A stretch of 64,000 nucleotides of DNA, from contig NZ_BEWB01000004.1 in assembly GCF_003112555.1 (NCBI RefSeq), positions 682,001 through 746,000 on the forward strand. Direction: 5' to 3'. The position numbers and the translations under genes are program-made. Under the pieces are notes generated by a model, which was not told the DNA's origin, did not search any database, and was given only the letters and a program-made list of their open reading frames with translations. Source of the DNA: Streptomyces coelicoflavus. Its GTDB lineage: Bacteria > Actinomycetota > Actinomycetes > Streptomycetales > Streptomycetaceae. Positions 40,410 to 48,679 of this stretch are shown here, one piece after another (position 1 is the first letter of the stretch; each line of letters opens with the position of its first letter).

Positions 40410-40440
40410 TTGACATGCCACTGTCTACGCGCGTCATCAT
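40410..40440 (+). promoter_or_regulatory. Candidate promoter of the RNase gene
   Basis: TTGACA at 40410-40415 and CATCAT at 40435-40440 lie just upstream of the RNase ATG (40447). The segment TTGACATGCCACTGTCTACG is of a type I recall upstream of secreted-protein genes in Streptomyces. The spacing of 19 is somewhat long, so the exact -10 is uncertain. Confidence 0.5.
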
Positions 40441-40446
40441 GAACTC

Positions 40447-40842
40447 ATGCGATTCCCCCCACGCGCCGCTCGGCTCGGCGCAGCAGCCGCAGTCCTGTCC
40501 GCCCTCCTCGTGGGCGGCACCGTCTCCGCGACCACGGCCGGCGCCGCCCCCGCGGCGGTCGGCGACATCTGCTACGGCGACCTGCCGTCCCAGGCCCACG
40601 ACACGCTCGACCTGATCGAGCAGGGCGGCCCCTTCCCCTTCGAGCAGGACGGGACCGTCTTCCAGAACCGGGAGGGCATCCTCCCCGGCCAGTCCTCCGG
40701 CTACTACCACGAGTACACGGTGATCACCCCGGGCTCCGACACCCGCGGCGCCCGCCGGATCGTCACCGGTGAGCAGAACCAGGAGGACTACTACACGGCC
40801 GACCACTACGCGTCGTTCGACCTCGTCGACTACGGCTGCTGA
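40447..40842 (+). CDS. Secreted guanyl-specific ribonuclease, RNase Sa type
   Basis: 131-residue precursor. A Sec signal peptide (Arg-rich start, hydrophobic core 11-24, AxA-type site near 31-36) releases a mature enzyme of about 95 residues, the size of RNase Sa. Sequence match is close: VFQNREGILP, GYYHEYTVITPG, RRIVTGE and EDYYTADHYASF. By comparison with RNase Sa the catalytic residues are Glu89, Arg104 and His120 of the precursor, and Cys42-Cys131 should form the disulfide. It cleaves single-stranded RNA 3' of guanosine outside the cell. No barstar-like inhibitor gene is adjacent. Confidence 0.95.
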   Translation: MRFPPRAARLGAAAAVLSALLVGGTVSATTAGAAPAAVGDICYGDLPSQAHDTLDLIEQGGPFPFEQDGTVFQNREGILPGQSSGYYHEYTVITPGSDTRGARRIVTGEQNQEDYYTADHYASFDLVDYGC

Positions 40843-40851
40843 GGCGGCCGT

Positions 40852-41052
40852 TCACGCGGACCCGCGGCTCTCGGCGGCGGCGAACAGCGCGCCGCCGAGA
40901 GCGAGCAGGGCCACGCTCGCGTAGACCTCGTAGCCGTCGAGGAAACCGATCCGCCGCACCAGACCCACGTTCCAGCCGGCGAACTCGTGCACCAGGCCCA
41001 TCACGCCTTGGAGCGCGGCGACGAATCCCAGGAACTCCAGCAGTTTCTTCAT
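40852..41052 (-). CDS. Small membrane protein
   Basis: 66 residues with two predicted membrane helices (LLEFLGFVAALQGVMGLV and YASVALLALGGALFAAA) joined by a short loop with RRIGFLDG. It starts at ATG 41052 with a weak GGGA site. I do not recognise the family. Its stop lies 10 bases from the end of the convergent RNase gene and its last codons form part of a hairpin. Confidence 0.65.
   Translation of the reverse strand: MKKLLEFLGFVAALQGVMGLVHEFAGWNVGLVRRIGFLDGYEVYASVALLALGGALFAAAESRGSA
40867..40902. terminator. Hairpin overlapping the 3' end of the small membrane protein gene
   Basis: A perfect 13-bp stem (GCTCTCGGCGGCG with complement) and 10-nt loop begin 25 bases after the RNase stop. 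It is well placed to end the RNase transcript although it lies within the opposing coding sequence. Confidence 0.6.
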
Positions 41053-41231
41053 GATCCCGACTCTCGCCCCGCGGTCCCCCCACACACATCGGCCGCGGGG
41101 CGAGCCCTGCCCGACGGAAGGCCGCGTCGCACGGGCCCCGGCGCGCCGAAAGTCGCCGATCGCGCGACTTCGGTCGACGGCCCCTGCCGACCGGCCGTCC
41201 CGGCCACCGGTCCCGCATAGATTTGTCGACT

Positions 41232-42485
41232 GTGAACAGTGACAAGCAGGCCACGGTGCCCCCGGCCTTCGCGAAGCGGCGCTGGGTCCTGCCGGCGGCG
41301 CTGGTCGAGGACCTGTACCCGCAGCCCCGGCGGCCCGGCGGCCGGCCCCGGCGCACCGCACGCGACTGGGCCGTCGACTTCGCCTGCTTCCTGCTCGCGG
41401 TCGGCATCGGCCTGCTGGCCGCCGACGTGCTGGACCAGGAGCCGGACCTCTCACCGGCCATGGCCGTCGCGGACCAGGTGATCGGAGCCCTGGCCTGCGC
41501 CGCCGTCTGGCTCCGGCGCCGGTGGCCGGTCGGGCTGGCCGTCGCGATGCTGCCCGTCTCCCTCGTCTCCGCCACCGCGGGCGGCGCGGTCCTCGTCTCC
41601 CTGTTCACGCTCGCCGTGCACCGGCCCTTCCGGTACGTGGCCTGGATCGGCGGCGCGAGCCTCGCCGTGGCGCCCCTGTACTACTGGATGCGCCCGGAAC
41701 CCGGGCTGCCGTTCCTTGCCTCCCTCGTCATCGCCCTGCTGCTCGGCGTCACGGTGCTCGGCTGGGGCCTGCTGGTCCGCTCCAAGCGCCAGCTCCTGCT
41801 CAGCCTGCGCGACCGCGCCCGGCACGCCGAGGCCGAGGCGCGGCTGCGGGCCGAGCAGGCGCAGCGGCTGGCCAGGGAGGCCATCGCCCGCGAGATGCAC
41901 GACGTCCTCGCCCACCGGCTCACGCTGCTCAGCGTGCACGCGGGCGCCCTGGAGTTCCGGCCCGACGCGCCCCGGGAGGAGGTCGCGCGGGCGGCCGGCG
42001 TCATCCGGGAGAGCGCGCACGAGGCCCTCCAGGACCTGCGGGAGATCATCGGCGTCCTGCGGGCGGCGGAACCCGACGACGCGGGCCGCCCCCAGCCGAC
42101 GCTCGCGGCGCTCGACGCGCTGGTCGCCGAGTCCCGCGAGGCCGGCATGAAGGTCACCCTCGCCGAGCGCGTCCCCGACCCCGGCGCGGTCCCCGCCTCC
42201 GTCGGCCGCACCGCGTACCGCATCGCCCAGGAGGCGCTGACCAACGCGCGCAAGCACGCCCCCGGCACCGAGGTCACCGTCTCGGCCGCCGGAGCACCGG
42301 GCGACGGCCTCACCCTGTCGGTGCGCAACGCGCCGCCCCGCGGCGAGGTGCCCCGCGTACCCGGCTCCGGGCAGGGCCTGATCGGGCTGACCGAGCGCGC
42401 CACGCTGGCGGGCGGCACCCTGGAGCACGGGCCCACGCCCGAGGGCGGCTTCGAAGTACGGGCGAGGCTGCCGTGGGGGGAGTGA
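41232..42485 (+). CDS. Sensor histidine kinase (HisKA_3 type)
   Basis: 417 residues from GTG 41232; TTG 41223 is an alternative start. About four membrane segments occupy residues 50-175, followed by a coiled coil (LRDRARHAEAEARLRAEQAQ). The dimerisation/phospho-acceptor segment is AREAIAREMHDVLAHRLTLL with His223. The ATPase domain has the N-box RIAQEALTNARKHAPG and a glycine-rich GSGQGLIGLTERATLAGG. It probably autophosphorylates and passes phosphate to the regulator encoded 81 bases downstream. There is no large extracellular sensor, so the signal may be membrane-related. Confidence 0.93.
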   Translation: MNSDKQATVPPAFAKRRWVLPAALVEDLYPQPRRPGGRPRRTARDWAVDFACFLLAVGIGLLAADVLDQEPDLSPAMAVADQVIGALACAAVWLRRRWPVGLAVAMLPVSLVSATAGGAVLVSLFTLAVHRPFRYVAWIGGASLAVAPLYYWMRPEPGLPFLASLVIALLLGVTVLGWGLLVRSKRQLLLSLRDRARHAEAEARLRAEQAQRLAREAIAREMHDVLAHRLTLLSVHAGALEFRPDAPREEVARAAGVIRESAHEALQDLREIIGVLRAAEPDDAGRPQPTLAALDALVAESREAGMKVTLAERVPDPGAVPASVGRTAYRIAQEALTNARKHAPGTEVTVSAAGAPGDGLTLSVRNAPPRGEVPRVPGSGQGLIGLTERATLAGGTLEHGPTPEGGFEVRARLPWGE

Positions 42486-42566
42486 GACGGCGGCCGGCGC
42501 CACCGTGGCCCGGGGACGCCGCCGGGGCGGCGAAGCCCGCCCTGGCGGACGTGATTTGGTAGGCCC

Positions 42567-43256
42567 ATGACACCGATCAGACTGGTCCTCGTCGACGACG
42601 ACCCGCTCGTGCGGGCCGGGCTGGCCCTCATGCTGGGCGGCGCCGAGGACGTCGAGATCGTCGGGGAGGCGGCCGACGGGGACGAGGTGGGTGCCCTCGT
42701 CGAACGCACCCGCCCGGACGTCGTCCTCATGGACATCCGGATGCCGGGTGTGGACGGCCTCACGGCGACCGAACGGCTGCGCGCCCGCGCGGACGCGCCC
42801 CAAGTCGTCGTGCTCACCACCTTCCACGCGGACGAACAGGTGCTGCGCGCCCTGCGCGCCGGCGCCGCCGGGTTCGTCCTCAAGGACACCCCGCCCGCGG
42901 AGATCCTCGACGCGGTGCGCAGGGTCGCGGCCGGCGACCCGGTCCTGTCGCCCGCCGTCACCAGGCGGCTGATGGAGCAGGCGGCCGGTACCGCCCCCGG
43001 TACCCGGCAGGCACGGCACGCACGCGCGCGGGCACGCGTGGACGCCCTCAACGACCGCGAACGCGAGGTCGCCGTCGCCGTCGGCCGCGGCATGGCCAAC
43101 GCCGACATCGCGGCCCACCTCTACATGAGCGTCGCCACGGTCAAGTCCCACGTCTCCCGCATCCTGGCCAGGCTCGACCTCGACAACCGGGTCCAGATCG
43201 CCCTGCTGACCTACGACGCGGGGCTCCTGGACGAGTACCGGGACGACGCGTCCTAG
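42567..43256 (+). CDS. LuxR/NarL-family response regulator
   Basis: 229 residues. The receiver domain has LVLVDDDPLVRAGL (acidic pocket), VVLMDIRMPGVDG with phospho-acceptor Asp56, the conserved Thr of VVLTTFHADE and Lys of FVLKDTPP. The C-terminal helix-turn-helix is LNDREREVAVAVGRGMANAD, then IAAHLYMSVATVKSHVSRIL. It is the partner of the upstream histidine kinase. Its TAG stop (43254-43256) uses the first base of an IS end, so the last residues may have been changed by an insertion. Confidence 0.93.
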   Translation: MTPIRLVLVDDDPLVRAGLALMLGGAEDVEIVGEAADGDEVGALVERTRPDVVLMDIRMPGVDGLTATERLRARADAPQVVVLTTFHADEQVLRALRAGAAGFVLKDTPPAEILDAVRRVAAGDPVLSPAVTRRLMEQAAGTAPGTRQARHARARARVDALNDREREVAVAVGRGMANADIAAHLYMSVATVKSHVSRILARLDLDNRVQIALLTYDAGLLDEYRDDAS

Positions 43257-43313
43257 GGCGTGTCCGGCGGATCACGCGACCTGCTGACCAGCCCGGCCAT
43301 GGGTCGGGGGGGG
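43256..43313 (+). mobile_element. Stub of an IS5-like element (5' end only)
   Basis: GGGCGTGTCCGGCGGATCA at 43256-43274 and the following bases (CTGCTGACCAG..., then CATGGGTCGGGGG) match the transposase 5' end of the IS copy at 47967-48679, read on its own sense strand, almost base for base. Only about 58 bases remain. It is preceded by CCTA, giving a CTAG target of the IS5 type. Confidence 0.8.
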
Positions 43314-43318
43314 CAGCT

Positions 43319-43954
43319 TCAGCCGAACACAGGGCGATCGCCGCCTGTGCCGGGTTTGTCCACTCCCAGGTCCTCGCCCTCCCATCTGGTGGGGTCCTTG
43401 ATGATCTCGACGGCAAGAGCGGCCACGGACTTGCGGGAGACGACCGTGCCCTTGAAGGGTTCGTTCCGGTTCGTGGTCTCGAAGTCGATCTCGTCCTCGT
43501 CGGAGAGCCAAGCGGGGCGCAGGATCGTGTGGTCGAGGCCGGCAGCCGTGACGGTTTCGGCGGCACGACGGTAGGTGTCCAGGACCGGGGCGCCGATCGT
43601 CTCCGTGTTCCAGCGGCCGAACTCACCAGGTACCTCGTCGTAGATCCCCAGGGCGGTGACGAAGATCAGGCGTCGTACGCCGGCGGTCCGCATGGCGGTG
43701 ACGATGTGTTCCGCCTGGACGTCGAGATCGCCGGCCAGGTTCGCGTAAACCACGTCCTGCCCGCGCACCGCCTTGCCGAGTACCTCGGCGTCCAGGACAT
43801 TGCCTTCGACGACGTGCGCTCCGGTCGGCACGTACGCGAGACGATCACGGCTGCGCGCCAGCAATGTCAGTTCGACGTCCTCCTTTTCCAGCATTTCCAC
43901 CGCCCAGCGGGCGATCTGCCCTCCGGCTCCGAGGATCAAGACCTTGGTTGCCAT
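43319..43954 (-). CDS. NAD(P)-binding SDR-like protein (NmrA/YwnB type)
   Basis: 211 residues from ATG 43954. VLILGAGGQIARWAVEML is the dinucleotide-binding loop of atypical SDRs; VVEGNVLDAEVL, RLIFVTALGIYDE and DHTILRPAWL are typical of NAD(P)H-binding epimerase-like proteins. Such proteins act as oxidoreductases or redox sensors. An 18-bp palindrome lies 84 bases upstream and matches one beside the XRE regulator gene, so it is probably under that regulator. Its 3' end abuts the IS stub by 5 bases. Confidence 0.85.
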   Translation of the reverse strand: MATKVLILGAGGQIARWAVEMLEKEDVELTLLARSRDRLAYVPTGAHVVEGNVLDAEVLGKAVRGQDVVYANLAGDLDVQAEHIVTAMRTAGVRRLIFVTALGIYDEVPGEFGRWNTETIGAPVLDTYRRAAETVTAAGLDHTILRPAWLSDEDEIDFETTNRNEPFKGTVVSRKSVAALAVEIIKDPTRWEGEDLGVDKPGTGGDRPVFG

Positions 43955-44037
43955 TCCAGTACACTCCCTACGGGTTTCGGTGCTTTCTTTTGCTACCTGT
44001 ACGAGCCCGCCGTGACATGGGGCCGGAGCTTTGGGGA

Positions 44038-44055
44038 GGGTAGGAATTTCTACCC
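44038..44055. promoter_or_regulatory. Palindromic operator upstream of the NAD(P)-binding protein gene
   Basis: GGGTAGGAATTTCTACCC is symmetric at 16 of 18 positions and is almost the same as GGGTAAGGATTCTTACCC at 45091-45108. The two sites bracket the XRE regulator gene and face its two neighbours. Confidence 0.78.
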
Positions 44056-44135
44056 TCCTGGACAGGGCCAGCGCGTAAGCGCCGCGTGTCGATTTCTCCG
44101 GCGGTCCGGCGGTGTTCATCGCGGAGGGGGGAATT

Positions 44136-45044
44136 TCAGCGGTCGCTGTGGTGGCGGCGCGTGCTTTTCGGTCTGTCGGGGTGTTCCTCCTGGTCGGCGG
44201 CCGGCGTGTGGGTGGCGGCCCAGGAGGCGAGGAAGGCCAGCGCTTCGTGGCTGGGCGTGCCCGGTTCGGCACTCCAGACGACGAGTTGCTGGTCGGGGTC
44301 GCTGACGCAGGCGAGTGTTTCCCAGTCGAGGGTGAGCTCGCCGACGAGCGGGTGGTCGATCTTCTTCACGCCGGCGGTCTGGGCGGCGACGTTGTGGGCG
44401 GCCCACCATCGGCGGAAGTGCGGGTCCTTTATCGACAGGTCTCCGACGAGTTCGCTCAGGCGGGGGTCGTCGGGGTGGCGTGCGGCTTCCATGCGCAGGA
44501 AGGCCACACAGTCCGGCGCCATGGCGTGCCAGTTCTTGTAGCGCGCCCTGACCTCGGAGTCGGAGAAGACCAGGCGGGCGTAGTTGCGCTCCTTCGCGGA
44601 GAGCTGGGAGAAGTCGGTGAGGAGGGCTGCCGCGAGGGGGTTCCAGGCGAGGATGTCCATACGGCGGCCCAGGACGATCGCGGGGAAGCCGAGGGCGTCG
44701 AGGAGGCGCCGGGTCGGGGGGCGAACCTTCTGGGTTGCGGGTCGCTGGGGGCGGGGGGCGTCCTTGCCGGCCAGTTCCAGGAGATAGGTCCGCTGGTCGT
44801 GGTCGAGACGGAGCACGTCGGCCAGCTTGGCGAGGACCGGTGCGGACGCCTTGAGGCGGCCCTGCTCCACGCGGGTGTAGTACTGGACGCTGATCGAGGC
44901 GAGCTGGGCCACTTCTTCGCGGCGCAGTCCCGGGACCCGGCGCGGTCGTCCGTCGTCGGTGAACCCCATGTTCTCGGGGATCAACTCGGCTCGTCGCGCC
45001 TTGAGGAACTGCCCGAGCTCGTTGTGGTTCGCGTCCCTGCCCAT
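44136..45044 (-). CDS. XRE-family regulator with MmyB-like ligand domain
   Basis: 302 residues from ATG 45044. The N-terminal helix-turn-helix (about 10-75) has LGQFLKARRAELIPE, RRVPGLRREEVAQLASISVQ and YYTRVEQG. The C-terminal part (about 110-275) is the MmyB-like domain: LLDALGFPAIVLGRRMDILA, WNPLAAALL and ERNYARLVF. In related actinobacterial proteins this domain binds small hydrophobic ligands, and the regulator controls a divergent oxidoreductase or hydrolase gene. Here matching palindromes flank the gene, pointing to control of both neighbours. Confidence 0.92.
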   Translation of the reverse strand: MGRDANHNELGQFLKARRAELIPENMGFTDDGRPRRVPGLRREEVAQLASISVQYYTRVEQGRLKASAPVLAKLADVLRLDHDQRTYLLELAGKDAPRPQRPATQKVRPPTRRLLDALGFPAIVLGRRMDILAWNPLAAALLTDFSQLSAKERNYARLVFSDSEVRARYKNWHAMAPDCVAFLRMEAARHPDDPRLSELVGDLSIKDPHFRRWWAAHNVAAQTAGVKKIDHPLVGELTLDWETLACVSDPDQQLVVWSAEPGTPSHEALAFLASWAATHTPAADQEEHPDRPKSTRRHHSDR

Positions 45045-45090
45045 GCCCCCACAGTAGTGCCGTGATCACCCGAGAAGCGGTTCTTCCGGG

Positions 45091-45108
45091 GGGTAAGGAT
45101 TCTTACCC
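45091..45108. promoter_or_regulatory. Palindromic operator between XRE regulator and hydrolase genes
   Basis: GGGTAAG-GATT-CTTACCC has perfect 7-bp arms. It lies 46 bases from the regulator start and 138 bases from the hydrolase start, in their divergent promoter region, and matches the site at 44038-44055. Confidence 0.8.
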
Positions 45109-45246
45109 TGCACGGCGGTCGGTGGATGTGTGACGGTGGAATCACCGCAGATCCGATTGCCGTGGAGAAGAGGGTCGGCTGGAGCGCACCATTTCGGCGT
45201 CCTGGTAATTCTCGCGGAGCGACATCGCTTTTCAGGAGGCTCAGCC

Positions 45247-46179
45247 GTGGAAACCGTTACTTTCAAGAACAAGCACGTGGACGTCGCGGCGAACATCCAC
45301 TTCCCGCCTGGCTTCGACCCCGCCCAGAAGTACCCGGCCATCGTCAGTGCCCACCCGGTCGGCAGCTGCAAGGAGCAGACGTCGGGGTCGGTGTACGGCA
45401 AGGCGTTCGCCGAGGCGGGCTTCGTCGTTCTGGCCTTCGACGCCGCTTTCCAGGCCGGCAGCGGCGGCGAGCCCCGCCAGCTGGAGGACGCGACGTGGCG
45501 GGTGGAGGACTTCCGCTGCGCCGCGGACTACCTCGTGACCCTCGACTACGTCGACGAGGACCGGATCGGCGTCTTCGGGATGTGCGCCGGCGGTGGCTAC
45601 ACCTGGGCCGCCGCGATGACCGAGCGCCGCTTCAAGGCGGTCGCGACAGTCACCGGAGTCAACCTGGGCCGCCTGCTGCGCCAGGGCGACATGTCTCCGG
45701 ACGCGGCCGTCAAGACACTGGAGGCCATCGCGGCCCAGCGCACCGCCGAGGCCCGTGGAGGTGAGCAGAGGCTCGACAGTTCCCTGCCGCCGTCGGTGGA
45801 GAAGGCCAAGGAGCTCGGCATGGTTCCGCCGCTCCACATCGACGTGGCCGAGGCGACCGAGTACTACAAGACCCCTCGGGGCGCCCACCCCAACGGAACC
45901 AACCTGTGGTCCTTCTCCTCCCTCGCGCCCACCGTCTGGTTCGACGCCTCCCACCTCGCGGACAAGCTGCTGACCCAGCCCCTGCTGCTCGTCGTCGGCA
46001 ACAAGCCGGGTGAGTTCGGCGCCTACCGGGACGCCTTCGAGGTCTTCGACAAGGCCGCCTCCCAGGACAAGGAACTCCTGGTGATCCCGGACGTCTCCCA
46101 CTACGACCTCTACGACAAGCCCGAAGCCGTCGGACCCGCACTCGAAGCACTCATCCCGTTCTTCAACAAGCACCTCTGA
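45247..46179 (+). CDS. Alpha/beta hydrolase with Cys nucleophile elbow (YcjY/dienelactone hydrolase-like)
   Basis: 310 residues from GTG 45247, with AGGAGG 7-8 bases upstream. The fold markers are YPAIVSAHPVGSCKEQ, VVLAFDAAFQAGSGGEPRQ, then VFGMCAGGGYTWAA, where the nucleophile elbow is G-M-C-A-G (Cys113) rather than G-x-S-x-G. LLLVVGNKPGEFGAYRDA supplies the acid region and DVSHYDLYDKPEAV the catalytic His. Cys-type elbows occur in dienelactone hydrolases and YcjY-like proteins. The substrate is unknown. Probably controlled by the divergent XRE regulator. Confidence 0.85.
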   Translation: METVTFKNKHVDVAANIHFPPGFDPAQKYPAIVSAHPVGSCKEQTSGSVYGKAFAEAGFVVLAFDAAFQAGSGGEPRQLEDATWRVEDFRCAADYLVTLDYVDEDRIGVFGMCAGGGYTWAAAMTERRFKAVATVTGVNLGRLLRQGDMSPDAAVKTLEAIAAQRTAEARGGEQRLDSSLPPSVEKAKELGMVPPLHIDVAEATEYYKTPRGAHPNGTNLWSFSSLAPTVWFDASHLADKLLTQPLLLVVGNKPGEFGAYRDAFEVFDKAASQDKELLVIPDVSHYDLYDKPEAVGPALEALIPFFNKHL

Positions 46180-46235
46180 GCCGCCCGTCCCCGCCTTCTT
46201 CGACGGGGACGGGCGCGCCCGCAGACGCACTCTCC

Positions 46236-46280
46236 GGCCGGCCCGACCGAGCGGCTTCGCGCCGCTCGGTCGGGCCGGCC
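46236..46280 (+). terminator. Strong hairpin terminator between the two hydrolase genes
   Basis: A perfect 20-bp stem (46236-46255 with 46261-46280) closed by TTCGC follows the first hydrolase by 57 bases. The second hydrolase starts 28 bases later and would then need its own promoter or readthrough. Confidence 0.9.
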
Positions 46281-46308
46281 CTCGCCGCACGACCATCGGG
46301 AGTCACCC

Positions 46309-47208
46309 GTGAGCATGCCTACACCCGAGACGATCGCCACGAGCCTGGCCCAAGGGTTCGCCTACACCCGCCGTGTCCCCGTCCTGCGCCGCCCCGACGC
46401 GTACGGCCTCGCCTACGAGGACGTCACGTTCCCCTCGCAGGACGGCACCCCGCTGGAGGGATGGTTCATCCCCGCCGACTCCGACAAGCTCGTCATCGCC
46501 AACCACCCGATGCCGGCCAACCGCTACGGCTACCCCGGGCACCTGCCCCAGTACGCGACCCCTTTCGCCGACTTCGAGATCAACTTCCTGCCCGACTACA
46601 AGAACCTGCACGACGCCGGCTACAACGTCCTCGCCTACGACCTGCGCAACCACGGCCGCAGCGGCGAAGCCAACGGCGGCCTGGTCGGCATCGGCCAGTT
46701 CGAATACCGCGACGTCATCGGCTCGGTGCGCTACGGGCGTGCGCGCATGGGCGTCGACAACACCCGTATCGGCTTCCTCTCCCGTTGCCTGGGGGCGAAC
46801 TCCACCATCGTCGCGATGTCCAGGCACCCCGAGGAGTTCGAAGGCGTCCGGGCCCTCGTCGCCGTCCAGCCCGTGTCCCTGCGCGCGCTCGCGGAGACCG
46901 CCCTGGCCCAGGTGCCCGGCGGGATCGGTCTGCTGGAGACGGAACTCAAGAACCTGACCGGCTTCGACCTGGACGAGCTCTCCCCGCTGGAATACGCGAA
47001 GGACGTCCGCGTACCCACCCTCATCGCCCAGGTCCACCAGGACTCCAGCACCCGGCCCGAGGACGTCCAGACCATCTACGACAACCTCGCCGCCGGGGAC
47101 AAGGAGCTGCACTGGATCGAGGGGACCACCCGCCGCTTCGACGGCTACAACCACTTCCCCGAGAACCCCGGCCGGATGATCGACTGGTTCGCCACCCACC
47201 TCACCTGA
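46309..47208 (+). CDS. Alpha/beta hydrolase with R-C-L-G elbow
   Basis: 299 residues from GTG 46309; ATG 46315 is an alternative. FPSQDGTPLEGWFIP, VIANHPMPANRYGYPGH (oxyanion region) and YNVLAYDLRNHGRSG are typical. The elbow is GFLSRCLGANST, placing Cys160 where family members have Ser. The catalytic His is likely in GYNHFPENPGRM. It is similar in plan to the preceding hydrolase but not a close duplicate. It may be an esterase or thioesterase-like enzyme; the substrate is unknown. Confidence 0.82.
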   Translation: MSMPTPETIATSLAQGFAYTRRVPVLRRPDAYGLAYEDVTFPSQDGTPLEGWFIPADSDKLVIANHPMPANRYGYPGHLPQYATPFADFEINFLPDYKNLHDAGYNVLAYDLRNHGRSGEANGGLVGIGQFEYRDVIGSVRYGRARMGVDNTRIGFLSRCLGANSTIVAMSRHPEEFEGVRALVAVQPVSLRALAETALAQVPGGIGLLETELKNLTGFDLDELSPLEYAKDVRVPTLIAQVHQDSSTRPEDVQTIYDNLAAGDKELHWIEGTTRRFDGYNHFPENPGRMIDWFATHLT

Positions 47209-47278
47209 TCCTCCCCGGGCCCGACGCAGGTCCAGGTGGGCCACCGCCGCGTTACGGCCGGGCCCCGGACGGGCACCC

Positions 47279-47914
47279 ATGTGCACCGGCCGCACCCTCC
47301 ACAGCCGCGAACTCGCCTTCGACGCCGAGCACATGCTCGAACGCCTCCGCCTGTTCTTCATCATCCTGCTCGGCGAAACCGTCCTCACCACGGGCCGCGC
47401 CATGACCGATGCACCCGTCGACCTGCCCAGCGTGCTCGCGACCGCCGGCGTCTATACCGCCCTGGTGTGCCTGTGGGCGGCCTACTTCGGCGGCGGCGAG
47501 GACGTCATCACCGACTCCGTCACCCACAGCCCCGACCCCGTCCGGTCGGTCCGCCACGGCGTCAACAGCGCCTACCTGGTCCTGGCCGCCCTGGTCGCCC
47601 TCGCCGTCGGCAGCGAACTCGCCATCGCCCACCCCACCGAGCACGGCTCGCTCACCGTCGCACTGCTCCTCTTCGGCGGCCCCGTGCTCTACCTCGCCAC
47701 CACCGCCTGGTTCTTCGGCACCACCACCGGCGGAGCCTGGAAGGAACGCCTCCTCGCCTGCCTCGCCCTCACTGCCGCCGGCGTGGCCGCCGTGTGGCTA
47801 CCCCCGCTCGCCTCCCTCGCCCTCCTCGATCTCATCCTCATCACCACCGCCCTCACCCTCATCCGCACCCACCAACACCTGACCGACTCCCTCAAAGCAG
47901 CAACCACGGAATGA
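47279..47914 (+). pseudogene. Truncated low temperature requirement A (LtrA) family gene
   Basis: 211 residues with about six membrane segments. RELAFDAEHMLERLRLFFII and LLGETVLTTG match the middle-to-late part of LtrA-family membrane proteins, which are normally about 370-400 residues. The N-terminal half is missing: upstream is the end of the hydrolase gene only 70 bases away. The remaining frame is intact to its stop, so a short product could still be made. An IS copy begins 53 bases downstream; loss of the 5' half fits rearrangement in this segment. Confidence 0.75.
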
Positions 47915-47966
47915 ACCGCGACCAGAGAGCCGCACTCTGCACCGCGCGGTTCGCATGACGCCCCTG

Positions 47967-48679
47967 GAGTCTGTACGGCGGATCACGGGCGGATCCAGAG
48001 CCTGACCGCCGCGGCGGTCACGGTGCCTTGAAGGACATACGCCCGCTTGTCGTAACGGGTCGCGACGGCGTGGGAGTTCTGAGCCGGTTGATGGTCCGCT
48101 CGACCTCGTTGCGGCGCCGGTAGTGGTCGCGGTCGAAGCGGTCGGCCTGCCGCCTTCTCTGCTTTCCGACGGCGGTTGGCCCGCTGGTCCTTCGGTTCCG
48201 GGATCGTGTGCCGGATGCGGGGTCTTCGCAGGTTGCGGCGGTTTCTGCAGGGGCGTCGTCCTTTTTTCGGGATCCGCGGACGGGCTGTGCGGGCGCCGGC
48301 CGCGTGCTGATGGGCCCGGCAGGACGGCGAGTCGACGCCGACCATCGACCAGTCGATCCGCCCGGCCAGGTCGGCGGCGGCCCGGACCGCGTGCAGGATC
48401 CGGTCCCAGGTACCGTCTGCCGACCAGCGGCGATGCCGTTCATGGACGGTCTTCCACGAGCCATAGCGTTCTGGCAGGTCACGCCACGGGACACCGGTCC
48501 GGACCCGAAAGAGGATCCCGTTGCCCACGGTGCGGTGGTCGTTCCACCGGCCGCCCCGACCGCCCGGAAGTGGCAGATGCGGCTCCAGCAACGACCACTC
48601 GCGGTTCGTCAGATCCCCCGACCCATGCCCGACCAGCGAACGACTGGTCAGAAGGTCACCTGATCCGCCGGACGGGCCC
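47967..48679 (-). mobile_element. Degraded IS5-family insertion sequence
   Basis: 713 bp with 19-bp imperfect terminal repeats: GAGTCTGTACGGCGGATCA (47967-47985) against the complement of 48661-48679, 15 of 19 matching. It carries a single frameshifted transposase gene. The right outer junction is CC-TA-GGG, a CTAG-type target as used by IS5 relatives. Confidence 0.88.
47983..48626 (-). pseudogene. IS5-family transposase, frameshifted
   Basis: Recognisable as a two-part DDE transposase: LEPHLPLPGGRGGRWNDHRT, RVRTGVPWRDLPERYGSWKT, WSMVGVDSPSCRAHQHAAGA and ATRYDKRAYVLQGTVTAAAV. The ATG at 48626 runs into TGA after five codons because the following G-tract is one base short relative to the frame of the protein. 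A second shift near 48150 moves FDRDHYRRRNEVERTINRLR into another frame, and a third near 48070 restores it. Three indels make the enzyme inactive. Confidence 0.88.
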
